The notes beneath the pieces are model-generated. The model was not told the DNA's origin, did not search any database, and was given only the letters and a program-made list of their open reading frames with translations. Shown here in pieces: positions 35,593-45,437 of a stretch of DNA of 64,000 nucleotides; the stretch's first letter is position 1; each line of letters begins with the position of its first letter. Both the position numbers and the translations under genes were made by a program. The DNA is from Janthinobacterium sp. 344 (GTDB lineage: Bacteria; Pseudomonadota; Gammaproteobacteria; Burkholderiales; Burkholderiaceae_D): the NCBI RefSeq assembly GCF_900112025.1, contig NZ_FOKL01000008.1:164766-228765 (forward strand), written 5' to 3'.

Positions 35593-36513
35593 ATGCACGC
35601 GAAATGGATCGTCGGTGGCGCCCTGGCGGCCCTGGCCCTGTACCTGGTGCTGCGGCCGGGCGAGCCGCCCGTCCCGCCGCCAGAAAAGCCGGAGCCGGAC
35701 CTGTTCGCGTTCGTGCGCTCGATGCAAGGCACGCGGCCCGATGGCAACGTGACGGTGGCCGCCGGCGACCAGCTGGTGGTCGACGCGGAACTGGGCCACC
35801 TGTTCGACTACTACCTGGCGGGCCTGGGCGAAAAGCCGCTGGCCGCCATCCGCAGCCAGATCGAGGCGGAACTGGACAAGCGCCTGGCGCCCGTCCCGGC
35901 GCGCGAAGCCAAGCGCCTGCTGGGCGCCTACCTCGCCTACAAGCAGGCGCTGGCCGGCGCGGAACAGGCGCTGCCCGCGCAAGCCGATGCCGCCGTGGCG
36001 GCGCGCGCGCGGCTGCAAGCCATGCGCGCCTTGCGCGGCAATTACTTCACGCCCGAAGAAAGCGCGGGCCTGTTCGGCGCCAGCGACGCGCATGACGACG
36101 ATGCCGTGGCGCGCATGGCGATACTCGGCGACGCCACGCTCGACGAAGCGCAGCGCCAGGCGCAACTGGCCGCGCTGGACCAGCGGCTGTCGCCGGCCCA
36201 GCGCGCCGCGCGCGACGCGCCGCTGCAGGTGGCCAGGCTGGATGAATCGGTGCGGGCGCTGCGCGCCCAGGGCGGCGGCGAGAATGAAGTCTACCGCCTG
36301 CGCGCCAGCACCTTCACGCCGGCGGCCGCGGCGCGCCTGGCGGAGCTGGACCGCGAGGAATCGCAGTGGCAGCAGCGCATCATCGCCTATCAAGCGCTCA
36401 AGGCACAGCAGGCCGGCCTGCCCGGCGGCGCGCAGGACGCGGCGGCGCTGCAGCGGCTGCGCGACGCCAGCTTCACGCCGGAGGAACAGCGCCGCCTGGG
36501 CGCCTACGAGTAG
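35593..36513 (+). CDS. lifO: Lipase-specific foldase (lipase chaperone, Lif)
   Basis: 306 residues. An N-terminal membrane anchor (about 5-20, WIVGGALAALALYLVL) is followed by a Pro-rich linker (24-35), then the periplasmic chaperone domain with 'MQGTRPDGNV' (the S-L-x-G-T-x-x-D-G motif) and 'HLFDYYLAGLGE' (R/H-x-x-F-D-Y-Y-L motif essential in Lif proteins). The remainder is helical and wraps the lipase, ending in 'LRDASFTPEEQRRLGAYE'. It folds the upstream lipase in the periplasm. AAGGAG at 35581-35586, seven bases before the ATG, sets the start; the gene is co-transcribed with the lipase. Confidence 0.93.
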   Translation: MHAKWIVGGALAALALYLVLRPGEPPVPPPEKPEPDLFAFVRSMQGTRPDGNVTVAAGDQLVVDAELGHLFDYYLAGLGEKPLAAIRSQIEAELDKRLAPVPAREAKRLLGAYLAYKQALAGAEQALPAQADAAVAARARLQAMRALRGNYFTPEESAGLFGASDAHDDDAVARMAILGDATLDEAQRQAQLAALDQRLSPAQRAARDAPLQVARLDESVRALRAQGGGENEVYRLRASTFTPAAAARLAELDREESQWQQRIIAYQALKAQQAGLPGGAQDAAALQRLRDASFTPEEQRRLGAYE

Positions 36514-36516
36514 GGG

Positions 36517-39294
36517 CTACGCCGGCAGCGCCAGCAGGGCCGCCGCCGCCAGCACGTCGGCGCTGCCCAGTCCCTGCGCGTAGCGCGCATGCACGGGCGC
36601 CAGCAGCGCCTGCCCTTCAAGGCCGCGTCCCTGCGTGCGCAGCAAGGTCGCCAGGCTGGTGGCGCAGCGCAGTTCCCAGCCCGGCACGCCCTGCTCACGG
36701 GCCAGCGCCAGCGCCTCCTGCAGCTGCGCCTCCACCGCCGCCAGTCCCGCGTGGTCGTCGTCGTCCAGGGTGCGCCAGTGGCGGTGCGCGGCGCGGCGCA
36801 GCACTTCGGGCATGCTCCACGGCGCCAGGCCCGTGCGCGCGCGCTGCACCGCCTGCGTATCGGCGGCGGCGTCGTGCAGGGTGGCCATGACATCGATCTG
36901 CATGGGCCAGCTGCGCACCGTGGGCCAGGAAAACTCGCTGATCCGTTCGCCCGCGTCGAGCAGCTGCTGGTAGCCGGCGCCCCAGGCGCTCCAGTACAGC
37001 AGGCCGTAGCGGGCCGCATGCTCGCGCAGCAGGCAATTCCAGGCGCGCGCCAGGCCGTGCTGGCCGCACCACAGGGCGACGGGGATAGCGCTGAAGGCCA
37101 GCGCCACGCACAGCGAGGCGCCATTGTGTTCAAAACCCAGCATCACCGCCTCGCGCGCGATGTGCAGGGCCTCGTCGGGGCGCCCCAGCAGCCACAGGCA
37201 GCGCGACAGGTTGCCGCGCAAGCATACCTGGTGGTCGGCCAGCAAGGCATTGTTCAAGGTCAGCTGGCCGGCGCCATCGGGATGCGCGAGCACCATGCGC
37301 GCCAGCGCCGCCGATTCCCCGTGGCGTCCCTGCAAGTGCTCGCCAGCCGAGCGCATGCGCGCCTGTACCAGCCGCATCGCCGTGCTGCCGCTGGCCTGGC
37401 ACAACTCGCCAAGCTGGGCCACATAGGTGCCGGCGCCCGTGAAATCGGCCAGCGCCATGCTGCAGATCCACATGCCGCAGATCGCTTCGGCGCGGCGCAC
37501 CGCATCCTCCGTGCGCATGGCCAGCGCGTAGCCGTGCCGGAACGACAGCAGCATGGCGCCCGTCACGCCCTGCGTGTGCATCAGCAGGTGCGCCAGCGAG
37601 GCATGCAGCTGCATTTCGCTGTCCGCATCGACGATGGCATGCAACGCCATCTGCTCCAGCGCGCGCTCCACGCGCACGCGGTACTCATCCATCAGCGACA
37701 GCTGGTAGAACAGGGTTTGCGCCGCCAGGGTCAGGGCGATGCCCAGCGCCGCATCGGCCGCCTCGCCGAAGGCCCAGTCGATGGCGGCGCGCAGGTCGTC
37801 CACGTGACGGCCATAGCAGGCGCTCCAGCTGGCGAACGACATGCGCTCCCAGTCGGCGGCGACGCGTTCGGCCAGCGCCAGGCAGTGGTGCGCATGGCGC
37901 AGGAACACGGCGTCGCCCTGGCCGCTCGCCTGCAGCTGCGTGGCCGCGTAGGCGCGCGTCGTCTCCAGCAGCCGGTAATACACGTGTTCACAGCAAAATT
38001 CGATGCTGACGAGGGACTTGGCAGCCAGGTCGGCCACCGTGTCGAACACTTCGCGCCCCGCCACGGCGGCGGCGGACTGCATGCGGAAACGGCTCCTGAA
38101 CACGCTCAGCACCTGCAGCACCTCGCGCTCCTCGGCGTCCAGCAAGCCGTAGCTCCAGTCCAGCGTGGCGCGCAGGGTCTGGTGGCGCAGCGGCACGTTG
38201 CGCGGCCCGCGCGTGAGCAAACGGAAACGGTCGTCGAGCTGGCGCCGCAATTCGTGGATGCCGAAGTGGCCGATGCGTCCGGCCGCCAGCTCCAGCGCCA
38301 GCGGGATGCCGTCGAGCCGGCGGCAGATCTCCGCCACCACGGGCACGTCGGCATCGGCCAGCACGAAACTGTCGTCGGCGGCCGCGCAGCGCTCGCAAAA
38401 CAGCTGCACCGCGGCGAAATGCCGGGCCGCCTGCGCATCGGGCACAACGTCGGCCGGCGGCAAGCCCAGTGCGGGCAGCCGCTGCAGATGTTCGCTGCTG
38501 ATGCGCAGCGGTTCGCGGCTGGTGGCCAGCAGGTGCAGCAGCGGCGCGCCCTTGAGCAGGGCATCGGCCAGCAAGGCGGCCGCGCCGATCACGTGTTCGC
38601 AGTTATCGAGCACGATCAGCATGTGGCGCTGGCGCAGGTAGGCCAGCAGGGACGGCATGGGATCGCCGGCCGGCACGGCCACGCCCAGCGCCGTGGCCAG
38701 CGCCAGCGGCACCAGCCGGCCTTCGCCCAGCGGCGCCAGGTCGACGAAGCAGACGCCGTCCGCATAGCGGCGCAGCACGCGCGACGCCAGCGCCACGGCC
38801 ACCGTGGTCTTGCCGATGCCGCCCGGGCCGACGATGCACAGCAAGCGCAGTTGCAGCAGCTGGTTGGCCATCGCCTGCAGCGTTTCGGCGCGCCCCACCA
38901 TGCGCGTCAGCAGCACGGGCAGGTTGTGCTGCGGCTCGGCGCTGGGCGGACCGGCCGCCACCGCCTGCCCCGTGTATGACAGGGGCGCCAGGAAACCGTA
39001 GCCGCGCCCCGGAATGGTGGTGATGTAGCGCTGGCCGTCGCGGCCGTCGCCAAGCACCTTGCGCAGCGCGGCCAGGTGCACGCGCAAGGTGGCGTCGTCG
39101 ACGACGGCATGCGGCCAGACGATGGCCAGCAATTCATTCTTGTCGACGATCTCGCCGGCCCGCTCCAGCAGCGCCAGCAGCAAATCCATGGCACGGCTCC
39201 CCAGGCGCAGCGCGCGCTCGCCATCGAACAGCAGGCGCTCGAGCGGCAATAGGCGAAACGGGCCGAAGACAAAGGCCGGAATGGAGCTGTTCAT
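36517..39294 (-). CDS. Large regulator: OmpR-type winged helix fused to an NTPase and helical repeat domain
   Basis: 925 residues from ATG 39294. Residues about 5-100 are a Trans_reg_C winged helix ('FGPFRLLPLERLLFDGERALRLGSRAMDLLLALLE' and 'LRVHLAALRKVLGDGRDGQRYITTIPGRGYGFLAP'). Residues about 130-420 are an AAA/NB-ARC-like ATPase with Walker A GPGGIGKTT and Walker B 'MLIVLDNCEHV', then 'LLATSREPLRISSEH' (sensor arginine region). The last 450 residues are helical and tetratricopeptide-like. Proteins with this architecture are cytoplasmic transcription regulators of unknown signal. The 3' end faces the lipase foldase gene (3 bp between stops), and neighbouring target genes cannot be deduced. 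The alternative start at 39324 is less family-like. Confidence 0.85.
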   Translation of the reverse strand: MNSSIPAFVFGPFRLLPLERLLFDGERALRLGSRAMDLLLALLERAGEIVDKNELLAIVWPHAVVDDATLRVHLAALRKVLGDGRDGQRYITTIPGRGYGFLAPLSYTGQAVAAGPPSAEPQHNLPVLLTRMVGRAETLQAMANQLLQLRLLCIVGPGGIGKTTVAVALASRVLRRYADGVCFVDLAPLGEGRLVPLALATALGVAVPAGDPMPSLLAYLRQRHMLIVLDNCEHVIGAAALLADALLKGAPLLHLLATSREPLRISSEHLQRLPALGLPPADVVPDAQAARHFAAVQLFCERCAAADDSFVLADADVPVVAEICRRLDGIPLALELAAGRIGHFGIHELRRQLDDRFRLLTRGPRNVPLRHQTLRATLDWSYGLLDAEEREVLQVLSVFRSRFRMQSAAAVAGREVFDTVADLAAKSLVSIEFCCEHVYYRLLETTRAYAATQLQASGQGDAVFLRHAHHCLALAERVAADWERMSFASWSACYGRHVDDLRAAIDWAFGEAADAALGIALTLAAQTLFYQLSLMDEYRVRVERALEQMALHAIVDADSEMQLHASLAHLLMHTQGVTGAMLLSFRHGYALAMRTEDAVRRAEAICGMWICSMALADFTGAGTYVAQLGELCQASGSTAMRLVQARMRSAGEHLQGRHGESAALARMVLAHPDGAGQLTLNNALLADHQVCLRGNLSRCLWLLGRPDEALHIAREAVMLGFEHNGASLCVALAFSAIPVALWCGQHGLARAWNCLLREHAARYGLLYWSAWGAGYQQLLDAGERISEFSWPTVRSWPMQIDVMATLHDAAADTQAVQRARTGLAPWSMPEVLRRAAHRHWRTLDDDDHAGLAAVEAQLQEALALAREQGVPGWELRCATSLATLLRTQGRGLEGQALLAPVHARYAQGLGSADVLAAAALLALPA

Positions 39295-39405
39295 AGTTGT
39301 TGCATGGGGAAAGTGTAAAAGCAAACGGCGCGCGGTGACAGTATTCTACTGAGCATCGGCGCCGCGCCACATGGCGTCATGTATGCGTCCTGTTACAGAG
39401 CCCGC

Positions 39406-41388
39406 TCACATGGCCGGCGCCAGGGCGGAACGGGCGTGCGCCAGCAGCGCGGCCACGGCCGCCGCCGGCGCCGGGCGATGCAGATAAAAGCCCTGCACCT
39501 GCTGGCAGCCCAGACGGCGCAGCCGTTCCAGCTGCTCGCCGCTTTCCACCCCTTCGGCCACCACCTGCAAGCCCAGGCCGCGCGCCAGGGCGATGGTCGA
39601 GGCGACGATCATGGCGTCATTCCTGTCGATGGCGATGTCGCGAATAAAAGAGCGGTCGATCTTCAGCGTATGGATCGGCAGCATCTTGATATGGCTCAGG
39701 CCCGAATAGCCGGTGCCGTAATCATCGAGCGAAATCGTCAGCCCCAGGGCGCGCAGGCGCACCAGCACGTCCTTGGCCTGCGAGATATCGTCGATGAAGC
39801 AGCTTTCCGTGACCTCCAGCTCCAGCAGGCCCGGCGCCAGCCCGTGCGTGTCGAGGCAGCGCGTGACGGTGGCCAGCAGCCGCGGGTCGCGTAGCTGGCG
39901 CGCCGAGATATTGATCGCCACGGGCACCAGATCCAGCCCTGCCTGGCGCCACTGCGCCAGCTGGCGGCAGGCGGCGGCGATGCTCCAGTTGCCCAGCGCC
40001 AGGATGGCCTGCGTTTCCTCGGCCAGGCCGATGAATTCATTCGGGAAGATCAGGCCATGCTGCGGGTGATCCCAGCGCAGCAGCGCCTCCAGGCCGACGA
40101 TGTGCCGCCGCGCCGTGTCGAACTTGCCCTGGTAATGCAGGCAAAATTCATCGTCGCGCATGGCCAGCCCGAAGCGCCCCTGCAATTCCAGGCCGCGCGC
40201 CGACGACAGGTTCAGCGCCATGTCATAGAACCGGTAGCTGTCGTGCGCCGCCTTGGCGCCATCCATGGCGCTGCCGGCGCCCGACAGCAAGGCGTCGACG
40301 CTTTGCCCGTCGCGCGGATACAGGGCGATGCCGATGCTGGCCGTGGCCAGGATGGCGGCGCCGCCGGGCGGGGTGAATGGCTGGCGCAGCGCATCGAGCA
40401 GCATGCCGGCGACGGCCGCCAGGCGCTCCTCGCTGGCCACTTCGCACAGCAGCAGCACGAATTCATCGCCGCCGAAGCGCGCCAGCAGGTCGCCGTCGCG
40501 CAGCACGTGGCGCAGGCGCCGCGCCGCCTCCCGCAGCAGGGCATCGCCCGCCAGGTGGCCCAGGCGCTCGTTGACCTGCTTGAAACGGTCCATGTCGACC
40601 AGCAGCAGCGCATAGTGGTTGCGGCTGTGGCGCGCCTGCAGCAGCTTGGCGCCGGCACTGTCGTAAAAGCGGCGGCGGTTGGCCACGCCCGTCAGTTCGT
40701 CGCAGGTGGCCAGCTGCTCGGCGCGGCTCCGTTCGCGCGCCAGCTGCAGGCTCAGGGTGATGTGCGCGCCTTCCGCCAGGCGCCGCTGCGCGCGCAGCCG
40801 GCGCCGCGCGGCCCACACCACGGCGCCGCCCAGCGACAGCACGGCCAGCGACATCAGCGCCGCCTGCGCCACCAGGCGCCAGCGCAAGCCGTCGAGCTGC
40901 GCCAGCACGCGCTCATGCTCCTGGCTGACGCGCACCTGCAAGCCATGGCGCAGCAAGGTGCGCACTTCGAGCAGGCAGGCCGCCTTCGCCGCCTGCCCCG
41001 CGCCGCTGGCCGGCAAGCCATCCTGCAGCGCCGCCAGCACGGCGCCCGCCGCACCGGCGATCTCAATGCGGCCATGCGCCTTGCGGCTGATTTCGCGGTA
41101 GGGGCGCAGGAAATACGCCAGGTCGGCCGGCAGCTCGGGCAGCGGTCCCAGGGCGTCGTCCAGCTGCGCCGCGAGGATCGAGGCGACGTCGCGGTTTTCG
41201 ATGCGCGCGCGGTCCAGCGCCTGGCGGGCCTCGTCGTCGAGGCGCACGGCCGTATAGCCCCAGATGCACAGCAGCAGGCAGGCGGCCAGCACGGCGCACA
41301 GGGCCGTGCCGGCCGCCTGGCCGTGCCTGGCCGCGTCCAGCCAGCGCCGCGCGGCAGGGCGGCGCACCCCGATGACAGGCTGCTCCAC
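39406..41388 (-). CDS. Membrane-bound GGDEF-EAL protein (c-di-GMP synthesis/hydrolysis)
   Basis: 660 residues. Two transmembrane helices (about 25-45 and 175-195) flank a periplasmic sensor region with no named domain. The GGDEF domain (about 225-385) has an intact 'RFGGDEFVLLLCE' active site near residue 306. The EAL domain (about 405-655) has 'GLEALLRWDHPQHG' near 431, 'NISARQLRDP', 'EVTESCFIDD' and 'DDYGTGYSGLSHIKMLPIHTLKIDRSF', the catalytic metal motifs. Either activity is thus possible. The gene starts (GTG) 8 bp after a chemoreceptor gene, so both are co-transcribed, linking c-di-GMP to chemoreceptor signalling. Confidence 0.93.
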   Translation of the reverse strand: MEQPVIGVRRPAARRWLDAARHGQAAGTALCAVLAACLLLCIWGYTAVRLDDEARQALDRARIENRDVASILAAQLDDALGPLPELPADLAYFLRPYREISRKAHGRIEIAGAAGAVLAALQDGLPASGAGQAAKAACLLEVRTLLRHGLQVRVSQEHERVLAQLDGLRWRLVAQAALMSLAVLSLGGAVVWAARRRLRAQRRLAEGAHITLSLQLARERSRAEQLATCDELTGVANRRRFYDSAGAKLLQARHSRNHYALLLVDMDRFKQVNERLGHLAGDALLREAARRLRHVLRDGDLLARFGGDEFVLLLCEVASEERLAAVAGMLLDALRQPFTPPGGAAILATASIGIALYPRDGQSVDALLSGAGSAMDGAKAAHDSYRFYDMALNLSSARGLELQGRFGLAMRDDEFCLHYQGKFDTARRHIVGLEALLRWDHPQHGLIFPNEFIGLAEETQAILALGNWSIAAACRQLAQWRQAGLDLVPVAINISARQLRDPRLLATVTRCLDTHGLAPGLLELEVTESCFIDDISQAKDVLVRLRALGLTISLDDYGTGYSGLSHIKMLPIHTLKIDRSFIRDIAIDRNDAMIVASTIALARGLGLQVVAEGVESGEQLERLRRLGCQQVQGFYLHRPAPAAAVAALLAHARSALAPAM

Positions 41389-41396
41389 TCAGGCCA

Positions 41397-43004
41397 CTAC
41401 GCGGTCAGGCGCGGCAGGGCGTGGGCCGGCGCAGGACGGCCCGGCAAGGTCGCCGGCGCCGGTTGCAGGCGAAACACGCTGACCACCTGCAGCAGGTTCG
41501 CCGCCTCGCCTTCGAGCGACTGCGAGGCCGCCGCGGCTTCCTCCACCAGCGCCGCATTCTGCTGCGTCACTTCATCCATCTGCACCACGGCCTGGCTGAT
41601 CTGGCCGATGCCCGTGCTTTGCTCGGCGCTGGCCGCCGTGATGTCGGCCACCATCTGGCGCACGCGCCCCACGGCCGCCACCACGTCCTGCATGGTGGCG
41701 CCGGCCTGCGCCACCAGCGCCGCGCCCGCGTCCACCTGCTGCGTGGAGTTGGCGATCAACGCGCGGATATCGCGCGCGGCGGCGGCGCTGCGCTGCGCCA
41801 GGCTGCGCACTTCGGTGGCGACGACGGCGAAGCCGCGTCCCTGCTCGCCCGCGCGCGCCGCTTCCACGGCCGCATTCAGGGCCAGGATATTCGTCTGGAA
41901 GGCCAGCATGTCAATCACGCCGATGATGTCGGCGATCTGCGCCGACGACGCGCTGATCGCTTCCATGGTATGGATCACCTGCCCCACGGCCTGGCCGCCG
42001 TCGCCGGCGATCTTCGCCGCCTCGGCGGCCAGCGCGCTGGCGTGGCGCGCATTGTCCGCGTTCTGCTGCACGGTGGAACTCAGTTCCTCCATGGCGGAGG
42101 CCGTCTGTTCCAGCGAACTGGCTTGTTCTTCCGTGCGCGCCGACAGGTCGACATTACCGGCGGCGATCTGCGTCGAGGCCGTGGCGATGGTGTCGGTGCC
42201 GCTGCGCACGCGCTGCACGATGTCGAGCAGGTTGCCATTCATGATGGACAGCGCGTCGAGCAGCTTGCCCGTCTCGTCGCGGCCATGCCGGCCAAAGCGC
42301 GACGTCAGGTCGCCGGCGGCCACCGTCTGCGCCACGCCCAAGGCGTACTGCAGCGGCGCGACGATGCTGCGCGTGACCAGCCAGGCCGTCACCAGCGAAA
42401 AAGCGATGGCCAGGGCGCTCAGCGCCAGCATCATGGTGCGCGCCGACAGGTATTCCGCATGCACCTGGGCGCCCGCCTCTTCCATCCGGTCATGCTGGTG
42501 CGTGATCAGCGCTTCCAGCGCCGCCATGTAGCGCAGCTGGTCGCCGCGCACCGTCCCCAGCAGCAGCTCCGCCGCCGCGTCGCGCGCATCGGCGTCGAGC
42601 AGGGCCAGGACCTGGTCACGGCCCGCGTTGAAGGTGGCGCGCGCCTGCGTCACGGCCGCCATCAGCGCGCGTCCCTGCTGCGACAGCACGATGCGTTCGA
42701 GCTGGGCCAGGCGCTGCTCCGTGTCCGCGCCCGCCTTGGCGATGCTCTCGCGCTCCTGCGCCAGCTGCTGCGGTTCCGTCATCAGCAGCAGGTTGCGCGA
42801 CGAGCGCGCGATGACGTTGACGTTCTTGATGATGTCATTGGCCAGCACCGTCTTCGGGTATTTGTCGTCGATCACGTCACGCATGCGCAGTTCCAGGCTG
42901 GCCAGGCGCAGCATGCCCAGCGTGGCAGTGCCCAGCAACATCAAGGTCAACAAAGCAAAGGACCAGCGCAAGCGGGTCCCAATATTCATATTCGCCATCT
43001 TCAT
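41397..43004 (-). CDS. Methyl-accepting chemotaxis protein
   Basis: 535 residues. Transmembrane helix 1 is at about 10-30. The periplasmic 4-helix-bundle sensor covers about 35-185, with '[13 protein letters not shown]' similar to 4HB_MCP_1 receptors. TM2 is at about 190-212, then a HAMP domain and a cytoplasmic signalling hairpin whose tip is '[39 protein letters not shown]'. It senses an unknown ligand and controls CheA. The C-terminus (…HALPRLTA) lacks an xWxxF tether. The start at 43004 was chosen because AAGGA lies five bases before it, whereas the ATG at 43010 overlaps that site. It is the first gene of a pair with the GGDEF-EAL gene. Confidence 0.92.
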   Translation of the reverse strand: MKMANMNIGTRLRWSFALLTLMLLGTATLGMLRLASLELRMRDVIDDKYPKTVLANDIIKNVNVIARSSRNLLLMTEPQQLAQERESIAKAGADTEQRLAQLERIVLSQQGRALMAAVTQARATFNAGRDQVLALLDADARDAAAELLLGTVRGDQLRYMAALEALITHQHDRMEEAGAQVHAEYLSARTMMLALSALAIAFSLVTAWLVTRSIVAPLQYALGVAQTVAAGDLTSRFGRHGRDETGKLLDALSIMNGNLLDIVQRVRSGTDTIATASTQIAAGNVDLSARTEEQASSLEQTASAMEELSSTVQQNADNARHASALAAEAAKIAGDGGQAVGQVIHTMEAISASSAQIADIIGVIDMLAFQTNILALNAAVEAARAGEQGRGFAVVATEVRSLAQRSAAAARDIRALIANSTQQVDAGAALVAQAGATMQDVVAAVGRVRQMVADITAASAEQSTGIGQISQAVVQMDEVTQQNAALVEEAAAASQSLEGEAANLLQVVSVFRLQPAPATLPGRPAPAHALPRLTA

Positions 43005-43295
43005 TCGCATCCTTCAGTGTGGTGCATCGGTCATCGCGCCAGGCCCCGATGCAAGGCTGACGGCAATGGCTGGCGCCGCCAGCGGCCATGGAAGGCCGGG
43101 CGCAGCGGGCGGAGGGGTCAGCCTGGACAAGGCAGAGGCGGGAGCTTGGGGTGCTACGGCGGCCAGTGTGAGTTATCTCACAGGCAATGTCGCGTTAAGT
43201 TTTGCAAAGATTTGCTTAGATGGCAAAACAGCTATTTTTATAACACTGTTTTTTTAGTAAGTAGAAACCACAATACACCGGGCGGCGCGCCACGC

Positions 43296-43322
43296 AAAAC
43301 GGCCGCAGCAGGCGGCCGTTTT
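43296..43322. terminator. Terminator after the second chemoreceptor gene
   Basis: AAAACGGCCGC/GCGGCCGTTTT, a perfect 11 bp stem with an AGCAG loop. It lies 34 bp past the stop codon of the gene at 43357-45096 on the minus strand and ends in a T-run. Confidence 0.88.
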
Positions 43323-43356
43323 GCGTCGGGGGAACTCCCCTTGCATGGTTAACGCA

Positions 43357-45096
43357 TCAGAATACTTCCCACTCGTCCTCGCGCGGCGCGCTCTTGCGCG
43401 TCGACGGCACGGCGCGCAGCACGGGCCGCGCCTTGACTGGCGTGACAGGACGGGCAGGATGGGCGGGCGCGGCCCGGCGCGCCTGGCTGGCCACCGCGCG
43501 CACCACCTGCGCGCCATCGAGCTTGAAGACGCTGACCACCTCGGCCAGCTGGCCCGACTGCTCCTGCAAGGATTCGGCCGCGGCGGCCGCCTCCTCCACC
43601 AGGGCCGCGTTCTGCTGCGTCACCTGGTCCATCTGGCCGATGGCCTGGTTGATCTGGTCGATGCCCGAGCTTTGCTCCTGCGTCGCCAGGCTGATTTCCG
43701 CCATGATGTCCGTCACGCGCTGCACGCTGGAGACGATTTCGGCCATCGTGCTGCCCGCCTCGGCCACCAGCTTGCTGCCCGCGTCCACCGCCACCACGGA
43801 GTCGCCGATCAGGGTCTTGATTTCCTTGGCCGCCGCCGCCGAGCGTTGCGCCAGGTTGCGCACTTCCGTGGCGACGACGGCGAAGCCGCGTCCCTGCTCG
43901 CCCGCGCGCGCCGCTTCCACGGCCGCGTTCAGGGCCAGGATATTCGTCTGGAAGGCGATGCCGTCGATGACGGAAATGATGTCGACGATCTTGCGCGAGG
44001 AATCGTTGATGGCATCCATGGTCTGCACCACCTTGCCCACCACCTCGCCGCCCTTCACGGCCACGCCCGAGGCGGAGAGCGCCAGCTGGTTGGCCTGCTG
44101 GGCATTGTCGGCGTTTTGCCGCACGGTCGACGTCAGTTCCTCCATCGACGACGCCGTCTCTTCCAGCGAACTGGCCTGCTCTTCCGTGCGCGAAGACAGG
44201 TCCAGGTTGCCGCTGGCGATCTGCGACGACGCCGTGGCGATGGTCTCCGTGCCGCCGCGCACCTGGCCGACGATGTTCACCAGGCTGGTGTTCATGTCCT
44301 TCAGGGCCTGCAGCAGCTGGCCCGTTTCTTCCGTCGTATGCACTTCGATGTGGCTGGTCAGGTCGCCCGAGGCCACCGTCTGCGCCACTTTCACGGCTGA
44401 ATTGATGGGCTGCGTGATGGCGCGCGTGATGTAGGCGGCGCAGCCGATGCCCATGGCCGAAGCCAGCAAGCCCAGGATGACCATCAGGCTTTCCGAGCGG
44501 ATCACGGCGGCGCCGCCCTCCTTGACGCTGGCATCGGCCACGCCGTTATTGAGCTTGATGATCTCGTTGAGCGTGGCCTCGGCCTTGCCGAACGGGATGC
44601 GCGAATCCTGGTACTGCTTGTAGAACGCGACGAACAGCTCTTTCTGGCGCGGCTCGTCGCGGTTATCGGCCAGCTGGCGCAGGATGGCCCGCACCTTGTC
44701 GTCATCGACCTTCCACGCCGCCCACTCGCCCTGGAAGCGCTGCCACAGCACGGCTTCCTGCGGCGTTTGCGGCAGCGGCTCGTACAGCTTGCGGCCCGCC
44801 TCGATATTGTTCCAGGCCCTGGTGCGCAGCTGCAGCGCTTCGGCGAACTTGTCTTGCGACTGGTAGTTGTTTTCATAGATGGCCGCCGTCAGGGTGGCGG
44901 CGGCGACGGCCGTCTGGCCTTCGTTTATCATCAGCAAGCCCTGGATCGAGGGCAGGCGCACCACGCCGATTTCATTGACGGCGCCGCCCACGGTGGCGAT
45001 GCCCGTATAGCCGCTGATGCCCACCACCAGCAAGGCCAGCATCATCACGGCGACGAGCGTCGCCAGCTTCCATTTGATCAGTAAATTCTTAAACAT
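43357..45096 (-). CDS. Methyl-accepting chemotaxis protein with C-terminal CheR/CheB tether
   Basis: 579 residues. TM1 is at about 8-28, a periplasmic sensor at 30-190 (4HB-type, with 'YENNYQSQDKFAEALQLRTRAW'), TM2 at about 195-215 ('SLMVILGLLASAMGIGCAAYITRAI'), then HAMP and the signalling hairpin with tip '[39 protein letters not shown]'. It ends DEWEVF: E-W-E-V-F fits the xWxxF pentapeptide that docks the methyltransferase CheR and methylesterase CheB, so this is a high-abundance-type receptor. The start at 45096 (MFKNLLIKWKL) matches receptor N-termini with GGGA upstream; a 25-residue upstream extension is unlikely. Confidence 0.93.
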   Translation of the reverse strand: MFKNLLIKWKLATLVAVMMLALLVVGISGYTGIATVGGAVNEIGVVRLPSIQGLLMINEGQTAVAAATLTAAIYENNYQSQDKFAEALQLRTRAWNNIEAGRKLYEPLPQTPQEAVLWQRFQGEWAAWKVDDDKVRAILRQLADNRDEPRQKELFVAFYKQYQDSRIPFGKAEATLNEIIKLNNGVADASVKEGGAAVIRSESLMVILGLLASAMGIGCAAYITRAITQPINSAVKVAQTVASGDLTSHIEVHTTEETGQLLQALKDMNTSLVNIVGQVRGGTETIATASSQIASGNLDLSSRTEEQASSLEETASSMEELTSTVRQNADNAQQANQLALSASGVAVKGGEVVGKVVQTMDAINDSSRKIVDIISVIDGIAFQTNILALNAAVEAARAGEQGRGFAVVATEVRNLAQRSAAAAKEIKTLIGDSVVAVDAGSKLVAEAGSTMAEIVSSVQRVTDIMAEISLATQEQSSGIDQINQAIGQMDQVTQQNAALVEEAAAAAESLQEQSGQLAEVVSVFKLDGAQVVRAVASQARRAAPAHPARPVTPVKARPVLRAVPSTRKSAPREDEWEVF

Positions 45097-45437
45097 GGCT
45101 AGGTCCCTTATAAAGTCACGACGACTGCTGGCGAGGTTGAGGCTGGCATGTTCGAGTAAAACAGCTGACACTTGTATAAAGGTGGCGGGGATGGGGCGTA
45201 CGCTTCGTTACAATTGGCGAGATTTCATAATAAGAAGCATAGAGGAAAAATATGTTTCTGGCTGATACATACTTGATACAAAACAAGATTTATTTCTTTA
45301 CTGTGGCGGCCGTTGTAAAACTGCCGACAAGAACGGGCGGTTTCCCCCATTTGGTGCAAAAAAAATGCCGCATGCCGCTATTGGCTGCGCAGTTAATAGT
45401 CGTATAAGATGGTCAACAAGCAAACAACAGGCACACC
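45097..45437. other. Divergent intergenic region chemoreceptor / 5'-nucleotidase
   Basis: About 341 bp without a supported gene, AT-rich between 45220 and 45310. It must carry promoters for the chemoreceptor (minus) and the nucleotidase (plus). I looked for a flagellar sigma-28 promoter (TAAA-N15-GCCGATAA) on the minus strand and did not see a good match. Confidence 0.4.

Noticed and set aside
36589..38979. About 800-codon open frame opposite the winged-helix/ATPase regulator
   Set aside because: Shadow frame; the minus-strand protein has recognisable DNA-binding and Walker motifs.
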